Part shown: piece after piece, positions 24,388-32,503 of the stretch
Layout of the letters: each line of letters starts with the position of its first letter
Numbering within the stretch: position 1 is the first letter of the stretch
Assembly: GCA_013151635.1 (NCBI GenBank)
Contig: JAADHV010000082.1
Location: 1-32,503 of the forward strand
DNA: 32,503 nt
Direction of reading: 5' to 3'
Source of the DNA: Deltaproteobacteria bacterium
GTDB taxonomy: Bacteria; Desulfobacterota; Desulfobacteria; Desulfobacterales; Desulfobacteraceae
The notes under the pieces: model-generated
What the model was told of the DNA's origin: nothing
Seen by the model: the letters and a program-made list of their open reading frames with translations, nothing else
The model's database searches: none
Translations under genes and position numbers: made by a program

Positions 24388-26193
24388 TCACCCGGCATTT
24401 TCTTTTTTTAATTCAAGATATTCCCATCGTTCATAAAGCATTTGAACTTGCTCCTGTGCTTTTTTGAGCCTGGAACAATAAAAATTCATATCTTCGGGAT
24501 TATTTATAATTTCAGGCAGTTGAATTTTATCGGATAAATTTTCAACCTTGTCTTCCGCAGATAAGATTTTATTTTCAATATGCTCTAATTCATATTTGTC
24601 TTTATAAGAAAAAACAATGGCAGTGCAGGTTTTTTTTTCTTTCGTCTTTCTGGGTTTTTCAGGCTTTTCAATAAGAGTATTGCGAAAGGTCATTACCTGG
24701 TTAAAATCTTTAAAAAAACCTGATTTTGCTGCCGGATCAAGATATAAAATACGATGGCAGACCCTGTCCATAAGGTAACGGTCATGGGAAACGATGATAA
24801 CCGCTCCCGGGAATTTTTTTATACTGTCCTCAAGGACTTCCAGGGAAAGGATATCAAGGTCATTGGTGGGCTCATCCAGAAGAAGGATATCACAAGGATA
24901 GAGCATGATGTTGGCAATGATGATTCTTGCCTTTTCGCCGCCTGAAAGCCTTTTAACCGGCATATCCAGCTGATCCGGCATAAACAGGAACCTTTTTGCC
25001 CATGTAACGATGTGGATGGGCCGTCCTTTATAATTGACACTGTCTCCGCCAGCGGGATTAAGGGCTTGTTTAAGGCTTATTTCCGGATTCAAGCTTGAAC
25101 GGTTCTGATCAAAAACAGCTATTTTTAAATCCTGGGCCCATTCTATCCGGCCTTCGTCCGGCTGGATTTTTTTTTCAAGAATGGATAAGAACGTGGACTT
25201 GCCACTGCCGTTTTCTCCGACAACACCGAGGCAGAACCCAGGGCCTATTTCAAATGTAATATCAGAAAATAAATTTTTCCCGCTAAGGGTTTTTTTAAGC
25301 TTATAGGCTCTTAAAAGCTTTTTTGTCTGCCTGCCGGTTGCATGAAAGTCAATGTCCACAGTGGTGGTGTTTTTATTCCTGTCCTTTATGGAATATAATT
25401 GTGTCTTTAGTTTTTTTGCCTGTTCAATCCTGTATTTTGCTTTGGAACTCCTGGCTTTTGGCCCCTGTTTCAGCCATTCGTCCTCTCTTCTCATTTTGCT
25501 GGATAAAGAAGCCTGTTTTTTTTGCTGGGCAATTAAAAATTTAGTTCTTTCTTTTTTAAATTTTTCATACTTACCCTTGATTTTAAAAAAACCTCCCGGA
25601 TAGTATTTTCCTATTTCCAGCACATTTAAACATACACTTTCGAGAAAGGCCCGGTCATGGCTTACCACAATAAACGAGAAAGAGGCGGTTTTTAAGATTT
25701 CCTCCAGCCATAAAATCCCATTGATATCAAGATGGTTGGTGGGCTCATCCAGCAAAAGGATATCAGGTTTTGAGCAAAGAGCTCTTGTAATGGCAAGTTT
25801 TTTCTTCCATCCTCCGGATAATTTTCCCGACAAGATCAAAGGGTCTTTAAACCCTGCTTTTCCAAGGGACTTTTGGATAATTTTATGGCGCTCCTTATCA
25901 TCAAAAGGGCTGTCCTTTATGCTGTCGTATAAAATTTTTTCTATTGTCTGATCCGGGTTGAGGACGTCTTCCTGGGGAAGATATATAAACCTTAACCCGT
26001 GGTTTGTAATCACCTGGCCTTTATCAGGCAGGGTTTTTCCTGCAATAAGTTTTAACAAAGTGGATTTGCCGGACCCGTTCATTCCTATAAGGCCAAGTTG
26101 TTCTTTGATCTTGAAATCAATGGAAAGATCGTGAAAAAGAGTGTCGTCACCATAGGTTTTAGAAAGATTTTTAAGACTGAAAAGAAGGCTCAT
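24388..26193 (-). CDS. uup: ABC-F ATPase Uup
   Basis: A 601-residue soluble ABC-F protein. Domain 1 has Walker A GMNGSGKST, signature LSGGWKKKL and LLLDEPTNHLD. Domain 2 has GENGSGKST, LSGGEKARI and LLLDEPTNDLD. The linker carries the basic ARSSKAKYRIEQAKKL stretch typical of Uup. The C-terminal 70 residues, after a KPRKTKEKK segment, are the coiled coil that binds DNA in the E. coli protein. All nucleotide-binding residues look intact, unlike the other ABC-F protein in this window. Uup is linked to ribosome assembly and branched-DNA stability. Its start overlaps the stop of a small membrane protein gene by four bases, so the two form an operon. It converges on the receiver-TPR gene. Confidence 0.92.
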   Translation of the reverse strand: MSLLFSLKNLSKTYGDDTLFHDLSIDFKIKEQLGLIGMNGSGKSTLLKLIAGKTLPDKGQVITNHGLRFIYLPQEDVLNPDQTIEKILYDSIKDSPFDDKERHKIIQKSLGKAGFKDPLILSGKLSGGWKKKLAITRALCSKPDILLLDEPTNHLDINGILWLEEILKTASFSFIVVSHDRAFLESVCLNVLEIGKYYPGGFFKIKGKYEKFKKERTKFLIAQQKKQASLSSKMRREDEWLKQGPKARSSKAKYRIEQAKKLKTQLYSIKDRNKNTTTVDIDFHATGRQTKKLLRAYKLKKTLSGKNLFSDITFEIGPGFCLGVVGENGSGKSTFLSILEKKIQPDEGRIEWAQDLKIAVFDQNRSSLNPEISLKQALNPAGGDSVNYKGRPIHIVTWAKRFLFMPDQLDMPVKRLSGGEKARIIIANIMLYPCDILLLDEPTNDLDILSLEVLEDSIKKFPGAVIIVSHDRYLMDRVCHRILYLDPAAKSGFFKDFNQVMTFRNTLIEKPEKPRKTKEKKTCTAIVFSYKDKYELEHIENKILSAEDKVENLSDKIQLPEIINNPEDMNFYCSRLKKAQEQVQMLYERWEYLELKKENAG

Positions 26194-26432
26194 GATTGAT
26201 TATTATTGGTTTTATTATTGAGGTGGCGATAGACCCTTGTCATTTTAATTATAAAACTTACCATAAGGGTCAGACTGATCAAAATGATAAAGCTTGCTGA
26301 AAAAAATGTCATGATAAAACTGAAAGGGTCTTTCAAGGAATAAGAACCCATGATCAGATCAATTCCAAAAATCAGAAAAAACCCTGACACAAAGGTCATG
26401 ATAACCTGGAAAAGCCACCACCTGTATTTCAT
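26190..26432 (-). CDS. Small two-to-three-helix membrane protein upstream of uup
   Basis: An 80-residue protein beginning MKYRWWLFQVIMTFVSGFF. It has hydrophobic helices at about 8-28 and 38-62, then a basic tail (KMTRVYRHLNNK). AAGGA about ten bases before the ATG and the TCAT overlap with uup support expression as the first gene of a two-gene operon. I do not recognise a family; it is probably an inner-membrane protein. Confidence 0.65.
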   Translation of the reverse strand: MKYRWWLFQVIMTFVSGFFLIFGIDLIMGSYSLKDPFSFIMTFFSASFIILISLTLMVSFIIKMTRVYRHLNNKTNNNQS

Positions 26433-26527
26433 TTAAAAAATTCCTTTTTAAAATCTTGACACTTGAGAAAAAATCAGGGCAAGTTTACAGTGTTGGCTTT
26501 AAAAAATCAAACCCATTTTAAAACCTG

Positions 26528-26557
26528 TTGATTTGTCATGTTAAGGCATTATAATGC
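26528..26557 (+). promoter_or_regulatory. Sigma-70 promoter with palindromic operator for the response regulator operon
   Basis: TTGATT (26528-26533), 16 bases, then a perfect TATAAT (26550-26555). The -10 lies inside the exact palindrome GCATTATAATGC (26546-26557), flanked by TTAA on both sides, so a repressor or the regulator itself could block it. The leader to ATG 26592 is about 30 bases. Confidence 0.7.
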
Positions 26558-26591
26558 ATTTAACAATGGACAAAACAACAGGAGCAGTATC

Positions 26592-27263
26592 ATGAGAATT
26601 CTGGTCATTGAAGATGATTTAAAAATTGCAGAATTCATCCAGAAGGGCCTTAAGTCATCAGGCTTTGCAGTTGACCATGCAGATACAGGACAAAAAGGCC
26701 TTGAAATGGCACTTGATGAACCTTACGACACAATGATCGTGGATATCATGCTGCCGGAACTGGATGGAATATCCTTGATCAGGAAAATCAGAGGAAATAA
26801 TAATAATAGCCCCATCATAATTTTAAGTGCCAGGGACAGGGTTGATGACAGGGTAAACGGGCTTCAGGCCGGTGCGGATGATTATCTTACCAAACCATTT
26901 GCTTTTTCAGAGCTTCTTGCAAGGATACAGGCTCTTATAAGGCGGGCCGGCAATATAACCGATCCTGTAAACCTGTCATATGCTGATCTGGAAATTAATA
27001 TTTTAAAGCGCCAGGTCAAAAGAAATAATGAAAGCATTGAATTACAACCCCTTGAATTTTCCCTTCTTGAGTATTTGCTGCGTAACAGGGAGCGAGTGGT
27101 TTCAAGGACCATGATCATGGAGCATGTATGGGATTACAATTTTGATCCCATGACCAATGTTGTCGAGGCAAGAATTTGCAGATTGAGAGATAAAATCGAT
27201 AAAGGCTTTGAAAAAAAATTAATTCATACGGTCAGGGGTGCAGGATATGTACTCAAGGTCTGA
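26592..27263 (+). CDS. OmpR/PhoB family response regulator
   Basis: A 223-residue transcription factor. The receiver domain (1-120) has acidic ED at 8-9, phospho-acceptor D51 in IVDIMLPELDG, the conserved S/T in IILSARD and the lysine in YLTKPF. A winged-helix DNA-binding domain follows (about 125-220), with LEFSLLEYLLRNRERVVSR and the end TVRGAGYVLKV. The frame opens at 26538, but AGGAG eight bases before ATG 26592 and the family N-terminus MRILVIEDD fix the start. Its stop overlaps the kinase start by one base. With a DegP-like protease next it probably belongs to an envelope-stress circuit; this is inference. Confidence 0.93.
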   Translation: MRILVIEDDLKIAEFIQKGLKSSGFAVDHADTGQKGLEMALDEPYDTMIVDIMLPELDGISLIRKIRGNNNNSPIIILSARDRVDDRVNGLQAGADDYLTKPFAFSELLARIQALIRRAGNITDPVNLSYADLEINILKRQVKRNNESIELQPLEFSLLEYLLRNRERVVSRTMIMEHVWDYNFDPMTNVVEARICRLRDKIDKGFEKKLIHTVRGAGYVLKV

Positions 27264-28672
27264 TGACACATAAAATTTTTAATACAATAGCGTTCAGGCT
27301 GGCCCTCTGGTTCACAGGAATATTTGCCATTTGTTCAGGCGTGGTCTTTGTTCTTTTTTATCTTCTTGCCACTCAGACCCTTAAGGCTCAGATTGATCAG
27401 GAACTTTTGGATAATGCATCCAAATTTTCTGCGGTTATCAACAGGAACGGTTTGGTAGGGGCAAGGGAACTTGCCGTGCTGGAGGCACAGGCAGCAGGCG
27501 AAAAAGTAATTTTTTTCAGGCTTGTATACCCGAATGGTGAAGTTTTTGCTTCTTCTCACATGTCTTACTGGCAAAAAGTCCATGTGAGTAAAAACGCTTT
27601 AAAGAACCTTATCATAGGCAATAACAATGTTTTTGAAACCATTGTCATTCCATCAACAGGGCAAAAGGCAAGAATACTTTACAGTTTTGTTGCGGCAAAC
27701 GCTATTTTACAAACCGGAATCGCAATGGATTCTTATACAAGGTTCCTGTCTGCCTTTAAGCATGTTTTTATCGGTGCTATGGGATTTATCATTATTTTTT
27801 CCGTGGTTGCAGGCTGGCTTCTGGTCAGAAAAGCATTGTCCGGTGTGAAAGCTATTACAAAAACCGCTCAAAATATTACCGGCAATAATCTTGAGGCAAG
27901 GGTCACGGGTACCGGCAAGAAGGACGAGCTTGATCACCTTGCCATAACATTTAATTCAATGCTGGACAGGATAGAGGAACTTGTAAAGAGTATAAGGGAA
28001 ATGAGTGACAATATTGCCCATGACTTAAAAAGCCCGATCACCAGGATCAGGGGGTTTGCCGAACTTGCACTGACACATGAGGAAAACCTGGAAGATTACC
28101 GTGGTATGGCCTCTAATACGATTGAAGAATCAGACCGCCTTCTGGATATGATCAATACCATGCTTGTGATTTCAAGAGCTGAAGCCGGGGAGGGTGATTT
28201 TAAATTTGAGAAAACCGATCTTTCACTCATGATTAATGAGGCCTGTGACTTGTTTATGCCACTGGCAGAAGATAAAAATTTAGAGTTCAAACGGGAAATT
28301 ATTAAGGATCCCGTTTATATTATTGCAGATATTAAAATGCTTCAAAGGGTATTTTCAAATCTTTTGGACAATGCCATTAAATACACACCCGAAAACGGGC
28401 GGATAAGTGTTGCACTATCCTTGAATACCCGGGAGCTTACAATAACAATTGACGATACGGGAATCGGCATAGAGCCTGAATGCTTTGAAAAAATATTTGA
28501 AAGATTCTACAGGGCGGAATCATCCAGGACAAGTTCGGGTACAGGTCTGGGCTTAAGCCTTGCAAGAACCATTGTCCGCCAGCATAAAGGGGATATTATT
28601 GTTAAAAGCCGGCAGGGCAGGGGTTCTGTTTTTGTTATTACATTACCATATAATAACCTTGAGGTCATTTAA
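27263..28672 (+). CDS. Membrane sensor histidine kinase
   Basis: A 469-residue partner of the preceding regulator. A first membrane helix (about 12-34), a periplasmic sensor region of about 130 residues and a second helix (about 167-188) are followed by HAMP (about 190-243). The dimerisation helix carries the phospho-acceptor in IAHDLKSPITRIRG (H253). The ATPase domain has N-box NLLDNAIKYTP, G1 DTGIGI and G2 GTGLGLSLA. It overlaps the regulator by one base. The sensor region has no cysteines or known ligand motif, so the signal is unknown. The arrangement and kinase type recall CpxA/CusS-like sensors. Confidence 0.93.
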   Translation: MTHKIFNTIAFRLALWFTGIFAICSGVVFVLFYLLATQTLKAQIDQELLDNASKFSAVINRNGLVGARELAVLEAQAAGEKVIFFRLVYPNGEVFASSHMSYWQKVHVSKNALKNLIIGNNNVFETIVIPSTGQKARILYSFVAANAILQTGIAMDSYTRFLSAFKHVFIGAMGFIIIFSVVAGWLLVRKALSGVKAITKTAQNITGNNLEARVTGTGKKDELDHLAITFNSMLDRIEELVKSIREMSDNIAHDLKSPITRIRGFAELALTHEENLEDYRGMASNTIEESDRLLDMINTMLVISRAEAGEGDFKFEKTDLSLMINEACDLFMPLAEDKNLEFKREIIKDPVYIIADIKMLQRVFSNLLDNAIKYTPENGRISVALSLNTRELTITIDDTGIGIEPECFEKIFERFYRAESSRTSSGTGLGLSLARTIVRQHKGDIIVKSRQGRGSVFVITLPYNNLEVI

Positions 28673-28685
28673 TCGTCATATTCAT

Positions 28686-28732
28686 GGTTTATTATTAACC
28701 TTAAGTGAGGAAAACCTTTATATTAATAAACC
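28686..28732. repeat. Inverted repeat before the DegP-like protease gene
   Basis: GGTTTATTA (28686-28694) and TAATAAACC (28724-28732) form perfect 9-base arms 29 bases apart in the 76-base gap after the kinase gene, just before AAGGAGG. It could be a binding site for the upstream regulator or a hairpin that sets protease expression. Confidence 0.5.
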
Positions 28733-28748
28733 AAAGAAGGAGGTTGTG

Positions 28749-30167
28749 ATGAAAAAGATCAACAAATTATTTTTTATTATTATTGTGTCAGCATTGATTG
28801 CCGCACCGGCAATTGCAAAATCTAATTTTCAAAACACAAGGATGGTGCCGGTAAGTTTTGCCAAGCTTGCCAGGCAGGCGAAACCAGGTGTTGTAAATAT
28901 TCAGACCGAAAAAATAATTAAAGGCGGGGGCAGAGTCTACAGACATTTTTTCGGCCAGCCCTTTGGCGGGGGCAGGAACCCGCTTGATGATTTTTTTTCA
29001 CCGTTTTTTAATCAAATACCCCAGGACAGAAAAGAAAGCAGCCTGGGCTCCGGTTTTATTATAAGCAAAGACGGATATATTGTCACAAATAACCATGTTA
29101 TTAAAGATGCGGATGAAATAAAAGTTGTCCTGTTTGATAAGTCAGAGTACAAGGCAACTATAATAGGGACTGATCCTATGACTGATCTTGCCCTTATTAA
29201 AATAAAGGCTAAAAACCTTGTGCCCTTAAAATTTGGAAGTTCCTCCGACACTGAAGTCGGGTCATGGGTTGTGGCAATAGGCAGCCCGTTCGGCCTTGAG
29301 CAGACTGTAACCGCAGGAATTGTCAGTGCAAAAGGAAGAATTATAGGCTCCGGACCCTACGACGATTTTATCCAGACTGATGCCTCCATTAACCCGGGGA
29401 ATTCAGGGGGGCCTTTGTTAAACCTCAAGGGTGAAGTTATTGGTATCAATACTGCAATTATCAGGTCAGGCCAGGGAATCGGATTTGCCATACCATCTGA
29501 TCTTGCAAATGGTGTTATTGCCCAATTGACAGAACGTAAATCTGTTTCCAGGGGCTGGATGGGCGTGGCTATTCAAAGTGTCACGGATAAGCTGGCCAAA
29601 TATTATGGAATTAAAGAAAAAAAAGGTGTCTATGTTGCCAAGGTTTATGAAGGAGACCCGGCAGATAAGAGCGGGATAAAAGTCGGGGACGTCATCTTGA
29701 AAATTAATGATAAAAAAATCAAATCCTCAAGAGAGCTCTCATTAACCATTGCCCGTTTTTCTGTTGGTACAACCGTTAAGGTCCAGCTCATACGCGATGG
29801 TAAAGAAAAACTTGTAGAAGTTAAGCTTGGAAAAAGGCCGGACCAGGAACCTGAGGCAGTTAATAAAAAAGACGGTTATGACCTGTTTGGTCTCAGGTTG
29901 GAAAAGATGAATCCTGATATTGCGCAAAGACTTGGCTATCCTGAAGGTATAAACGGGCTCGTTGTCATGGATATAGAATCCGGCAGCCAGGCTTCAAAAA
30001 CAAATATCCGCCAGGGTGATCTTTTAATGGAAATCAATCGTAATAAAATTACTGCAATTAAAGATTATGATCGGTATTTGAACAAAATCAAAAAAGGCAA
30101 TATTGTTCAGCTTCTGTTCAGAAGAGGTAATAGTCATGTCTTTGTTATGAGTTTTAAAAAACCATAG
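28749..30167 (+). CDS. Periplasmic serine protease of the DegP/DegQ (HtrA) family
   Basis: A protease and chaperone for misfolded envelope proteins. A signal peptide (MKKINKLFFIIIVSAL, cut after AIA near 24) is followed by a trypsin-like domain with triad H116 (TNNHVI), D146 (MTDLALIKI) and S219 (NPGNSGGPLLN). PDZ1 (about 260-350) and PDZ2 (about 375-465) follow, matching the two-PDZ DegP/DegQ plan; total 472 residues. The frame opens at 28560 inside the kinase gene, but AAGGAGG six bases before ATG 28749 and the signal peptide decide the start. Control by the upstream two-component pair is likely. A hairpin terminator follows. Confidence 0.94.
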   Translation: MKKINKLFFIIIVSALIAAPAIAKSNFQNTRMVPVSFAKLARQAKPGVVNIQTEKIIKGGGRVYRHFFGQPFGGGRNPLDDFFSPFFNQIPQDRKESSLGSGFIISKDGYIVTNNHVIKDADEIKVVLFDKSEYKATIIGTDPMTDLALIKIKAKNLVPLKFGSSSDTEVGSWVVAIGSPFGLEQTVTAGIVSAKGRIIGSGPYDDFIQTDASINPGNSGGPLLNLKGEVIGINTAIIRSGQGIGFAIPSDLANGVIAQLTERKSVSRGWMGVAIQSVTDKLAKYYGIKEKKGVYVAKVYEGDPADKSGIKVGDVILKINDKKIKSSRELSLTIARFSVGTTVKVQLIRDGKEKLVEVKLGKRPDQEPEAVNKKDGYDLFGLRLEKMNPDIAQRLGYPEGINGLVVMDIESGSQASKTNIRQGDLLMEINRNKITAIKDYDRYLNKIKKGNIVQLLFRRGNSHVFVMSFKKP

Positions 30168-30192
30168 CTATTTCATCTTAATTTTTTAAATT

Positions 30193-30233
30193 AACGGCAT
30201 TCTTTCCTTTTATGAAGGGAAGAATGCCGTTTT
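30193..30233 (+). terminator. Rho-independent terminator after the protease gene
   Basis: AACGGCATTCTT (30193-30204) pairs perfectly with AAGAATGCCGTT (30220-30231), with extra pairing inside the loop and four T at the end. It lies 25 bases after the stop codon and closes the regulator-kinase-protease operon. Confidence 0.85.
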
Positions 30234-30320
30234 AGTGCTTGACAAAAATAATGCGAATCAATACTTATTTTAATAAATCATAATCATAATTTTTTTTAAG
30301 GACATGGAAAGGAAGCGCTG

Positions 30321-30983
30321 ATGGAGGAATTAGAAGGAATTCTTGAGCTAAATAAATCTGAAGGCATATACATTGATATCGGCACTAAGGTTTACCTTGA
30401 AATAGAAGGCGTGAATTTTTCTGTCACAAGTATATTTATTGGTATGCTTAAAGATGAATTCATGATTGTAACCCTTCCTAAAAGATATAAAAGTGTCAAA
30501 AATAAATTATTCCCAACCAATAAAATGGTTGTAAAATATCTATATGACGGCTCTGTATATGCTTTCCAGACCAGCGTGATAGAAACTATCACAAATCCCA
30601 TCAAGGCTCTTGCCCTGGAATACCCCAAGGTGGTCCAACAAAGAGAGCTTAGAATCACTAAACGCAATAATGTTGTGATTCCAGGAAGGGTTGAAGCAAA
30701 AAATACGGAATTTGTCATGGTTGTGAATGATATTAGTAAAAAGGGCTGCAGGTTTAAATATCATGACAATAAAATCAACCTGGCCTCTTTGCGGGAAGGT
30801 GACCTTTTAAGAATATATTGCAAGTTTCCGGGAATTCCCGATGAAATAGGTGCCATGGCATGTGTCAGAAATGTCAGAAGAGAGCAGGGTCAGCTTTCCA
30901 TTGGAGCCGAGTTTCAGGATGTCACCAAAACTTTTTTAACTCCGTTGACTCATTTTTTATTTTCAATTGAAGATTTTTTTTAA
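30321..30983 (+). CDS. PilZ domain c-di-GMP receptor, YcgR-like
   Basis: A 220-residue cytoplasmic protein with a beta-rich N-terminal domain (about 1-100, YcgR-N-like) and a PilZ domain (about 106-215). The c-di-GMP site is intact: RxxxR at R111-R115 and DxSxxG at 137-142 (DISKKG). Such proteins slow flagella or control exopolysaccharide and surface attachment; which applies here cannot be read from neighbours. AAAGGAAG precedes the ATG at good distance. TTGACA at 30239-30244 may be its -35 box, but no good -10 follows at the right spacing. It stands alone between a terminator and a tRNA. Confidence 0.88.
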   Translation: MEELEGILELNKSEGIYIDIGTKVYLEIEGVNFSVTSIFIGMLKDEFMIVTLPKRYKSVKNKLFPTNKMVVKYLYDGSVYAFQTSVIETITNPIKALALEYPKVVQQRELRITKRNNVVIPGRVEAKNTEFVMVVNDISKKGCRFKYHDNKINLASLREGDLLRIYCKFPGIPDEIGAMACVRNVRREQGQLSIGAEFQDVTKTFLTPLTHFLFSIEDFF

Positions 30984-31056
30984 AAGACGGCAAATGCGAT
31001 TAAGACCGTAAAAACTGTAACAAACCGCTAACGCTTGAATAATAAAAAAAAAGAAT

Positions 31057-31132
31057 TGGTGGAGCTGAGGGGGATCGAACCCCTGACCTTACGGCTGCCA
31101 GCCGTACGCTCTCCCAGCTGAGCTACAGCCCC
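31057..31132 (-). tRNA. tRNA-Ala, anticodon GGC
   Basis: The 76-base minus-strand sequence folds as a cloverleaf: a seven-pair acceptor stem GGGGCTG/CAGCTCC with one G-T pair, D arm AGCTCAGCTGGGAGAGC, anticodon stem TACGG/CCGTA with loop CTGGCAG (GGC), T arm GGTTCGATCC, and an encoded 3' CCA. GGC reads GCC/GCT alanine codons. A run of nine T lies just downstream on the minus strand. A TTGACA upstream (31174-31179, minus) is a likely -35 box. No attachment-site repeat was seen beside it. Confidence 0.96.
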
Positions 31133-31229
31133 ACATTGAAAAGCTCTACTTAAATAATAGATTGAGTCTCTTGTGTCAACAAAAAATTGCTATTAAAAAA
31201 TAAAGCCAATTTCATGGTCAATAAAAATA

Positions 31230-31259
31230 TTGACACATGGTTTTATGAAAAGATACTAT
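31230..31259 (+). promoter_or_regulatory. Sigma-70 type promoter for ppiD
   Basis: TTGACA (31230-31235), 18 bases, TACTAT (31254-31259, four of six). The spacing is one base long but acceptable. The start site would lie about 50 bases before the ppiD ATG. Confidence 0.5.
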
Positions 31260-31317
31260 GGAACGTTTGTTTAATTAATATATTTTTTTATTTTACAGGT
31301 GAGTTAAGGAGAAAGTG

Positions 31318-32503
31318 ATGCTGCGTTACTTGCGTGAAAATACCGGGAACTGGATCATTAAGATATTTCTTGGGATTATTGTTATTGTGTTTGTGTTTCT
31401 CGGTGTGGGTTCATTTGGATCAAAAAGGAACAATTCTGTTGCAATGGTAAACGATGAACCTGTTACCATAAAGGAATACCAGCGTGCATATAAGGCCATG
31501 GTTGATCAAATGCGGGCAAGGTTCGGAAAAAATTTAAATAATGATCTCTTAAAAGCACTCAATGTGAAACAACAGGCGCTAAATTCATTGATTGAACAAA
31601 AATTAGTTTTAGCAGAAGCTGATAAACTGGACATCACAGTTTCTGATAAGGAACTTCAAGATAGCCTTCTTTCGATTAAAGCTTTCCAGCAAAACGGGAA
31701 ATTTAACCTGGCCCGGTATAAAAAAGTGTTAAGCCTGAATTCTTTAAATCCTGAAATTTTTGAACAAGACCAGATCAATTCCCTGCGGCAGCAAAAAGTA
31801 AGAGATCTGATCTTAAGCGCTGTAAACGTATCGGATTTTGAAGCAAAAAGCTGGTATTTATTTCAAAATACAAAAACATCGGTTAATTATCTTTTGTTCA
31901 ATCCTGATGATTATACTGATATCCGCCCGGATGATGAACAGATCGATAAATATTATACTGAAAATAAAGACAAATATAAATCCAAGCCAAAAGTCAAGGC
32001 ATTATATTTAAAATTTTCTCCTGAAGATTATAAAGATAAGGTAAGTATCAGTAAAGCTGATATTAAAGAGTTTTACGATCAAAATAAGGAACAGTTTAAA
32101 ATACCCCCAAAGATTGAAGCAAGGCATATATTAATTAAGGTGAATGAAGATGCCAAAGAAGAAATAGTGAATCAAGCTGAAAAAAGAGCATTGAAAATTT
32201 ATAATATGGCAGAAAAAGGCCAGAATTTCCAGGAACTTGCAAAAAAATATTCAGAAGGCCCTTCCAAAGATAGTGGCGGATATCTTGGCATATTTGAAAA
32301 AAAGGCCATGGTAAAACCTTTTGCAGACAAGGCATTTTCAATGAAGGCCAATGAAATCAGCAAACCTGTCCGAACAAGGTTCGGCTGGCATATTATTAAA
32401 GTTGTGGCAAAATTTGATGCTTCAATTAAGACGCTGGCCCAGGTTTCTGAAAAAATAAAAAGAAACCTGGCGCAAAAGGAGTTGTTGAATTTAGCTTACT
32501 ATA
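31318..32503 (+). CDS. ppiD: PpiD-like membrane-anchored peptidyl-prolyl isomerase/chaperone, 3' end outside window
   Basis: The first 395 codons of an envelope folding factor; the frame runs off the window. AAGGAG lies five bases before the ATG. The N-terminus MLRYLRENTGNWIIK plus a single membrane helix (about 12-32) is typical of PpiD, followed by a SurA-like N-terminal chaperone domain (VNDEPVTIKEYQRAY, then NSLIEQKLVLAEADKL). The parvulin domain (about 260-355) shows EARHILIKV, SEGPSKDSGGYLG and FGWHIIKV. It should act on newly exported proteins at the inner membrane, fitting with the nearby DegP-like protease. Genome-wide role by family knowledge only. Confidence 0.9.
   Translation, partial: MLRYLRENTGNWIIKIFLGIIVIVFVFLGVGSFGSKRNNSVAMVNDEPVTIKEYQRAYKAMVDQMRARFGKNLNNDLLKALNVKQQALNSLIEQKLVLAEADKLDITVSDKELQDSLLSIKAFQQNGKFNLARYKKVLSLNSLNPEIFEQDQINSLRQQKVRDLILSAVNVSDFEAKSWYLFQNTKTSVNYLLFNPDDYTDIRPDDEQIDKYYTENKDKYKSKPKVKALYLKFSPEDYKDKVSISKADIKEFYDQNKEQFKIPPKIEARHILIKVNEDAKEEIVNQAEKRALKIYNMAEKGQNFQELAKKYSEGPSKDSGGYLGIFEKKAMVKPFADKAFSMKANEISKPVRTRFGWHIIKVVAKFDASIKTLAQVSEKIKRNLAQKELLNLAYY

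Noticed and set aside
31057-31132. tRNA-Ala gene as an integration site of a mobile island
   Set aside because: No integrase gene and no direct repeat of the tRNA 3' end were seen, and neighbours on both sides look like ordinary chromosomal genes.

Overview
The window reads as chromosomal DNA of an AT-rich, Gram-negative anaerobe. The best fit is a sulfate-reducing deltaproteobacterium of the Desulfobacteraceae type. This is inferred from the gene mix (a FAD/Fe-S oxidoreductase with CCG domains, a multiheme cytochrome c, PEP-CTERM sorting, HDOD, PilZ and class I adenylate cyclase proteins), not from a search. No rRNA, CRISPR array, complete insertion sequence or prophage was seen. Most of the window is core or signalling genes in short operons.

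Layout. 1-3643: the end of an RND/MMPL transporter, overlapped by an E1-like (ThiF) plus nitroreductase fusion. 3719-4585 (minus): a PEP-CTERM surface protein behind a good sigma-54 promoter, with a long perfect inverted repeat further upstream. 5113-5349: a small membrane protein. 5520-14350: prfC, then serC-serA-FAD/Fe-S dehydrogenase-rsmE and a 55-residue ORF, packed with gaps of 0-60 bases; this looks like one translation and serine-biosynthesis operon. 14382-14440: a relic of a group II intron (domain V) directly before a secreted DUF4185-like protein. 15586-16670: a sparse, AT-rich stretch with two small minus-strand ORFs and a terminator hairpin just before an ABC-F ATPase. 18490-19606: a small membrane protein and a tetraheme cytochrome.

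19681-24375 is a compact signalling block: a stand-alone cyclic-nucleotide-binding protein, an HDOD protein, a class I (CyaA-type) adenylate cyclase, and a degenerate receiver-TPR protein. A Uup-type ABC-F protein with a small membrane protein follows on the minus strand. 26528-30233 holds an OmpR-type regulator, its histidine kinase and a DegP/DegQ protease, which suggests an envelope-stress module. A PilZ protein, tRNA-Ala(GGC) and the start of ppiD close the window.

Most worth checking: the sigma-54/palindrome control region of the PEP-CTERM gene; the serC-serA-dehydrogenase operon as a possible D-2-hydroxyglutarate shuttle; the class I cyclase island; the intron relic that seems to supply the ribosome binding site of the next gene; and the ABC-F protein with a lost Walker A lysine behind a possible attenuator.
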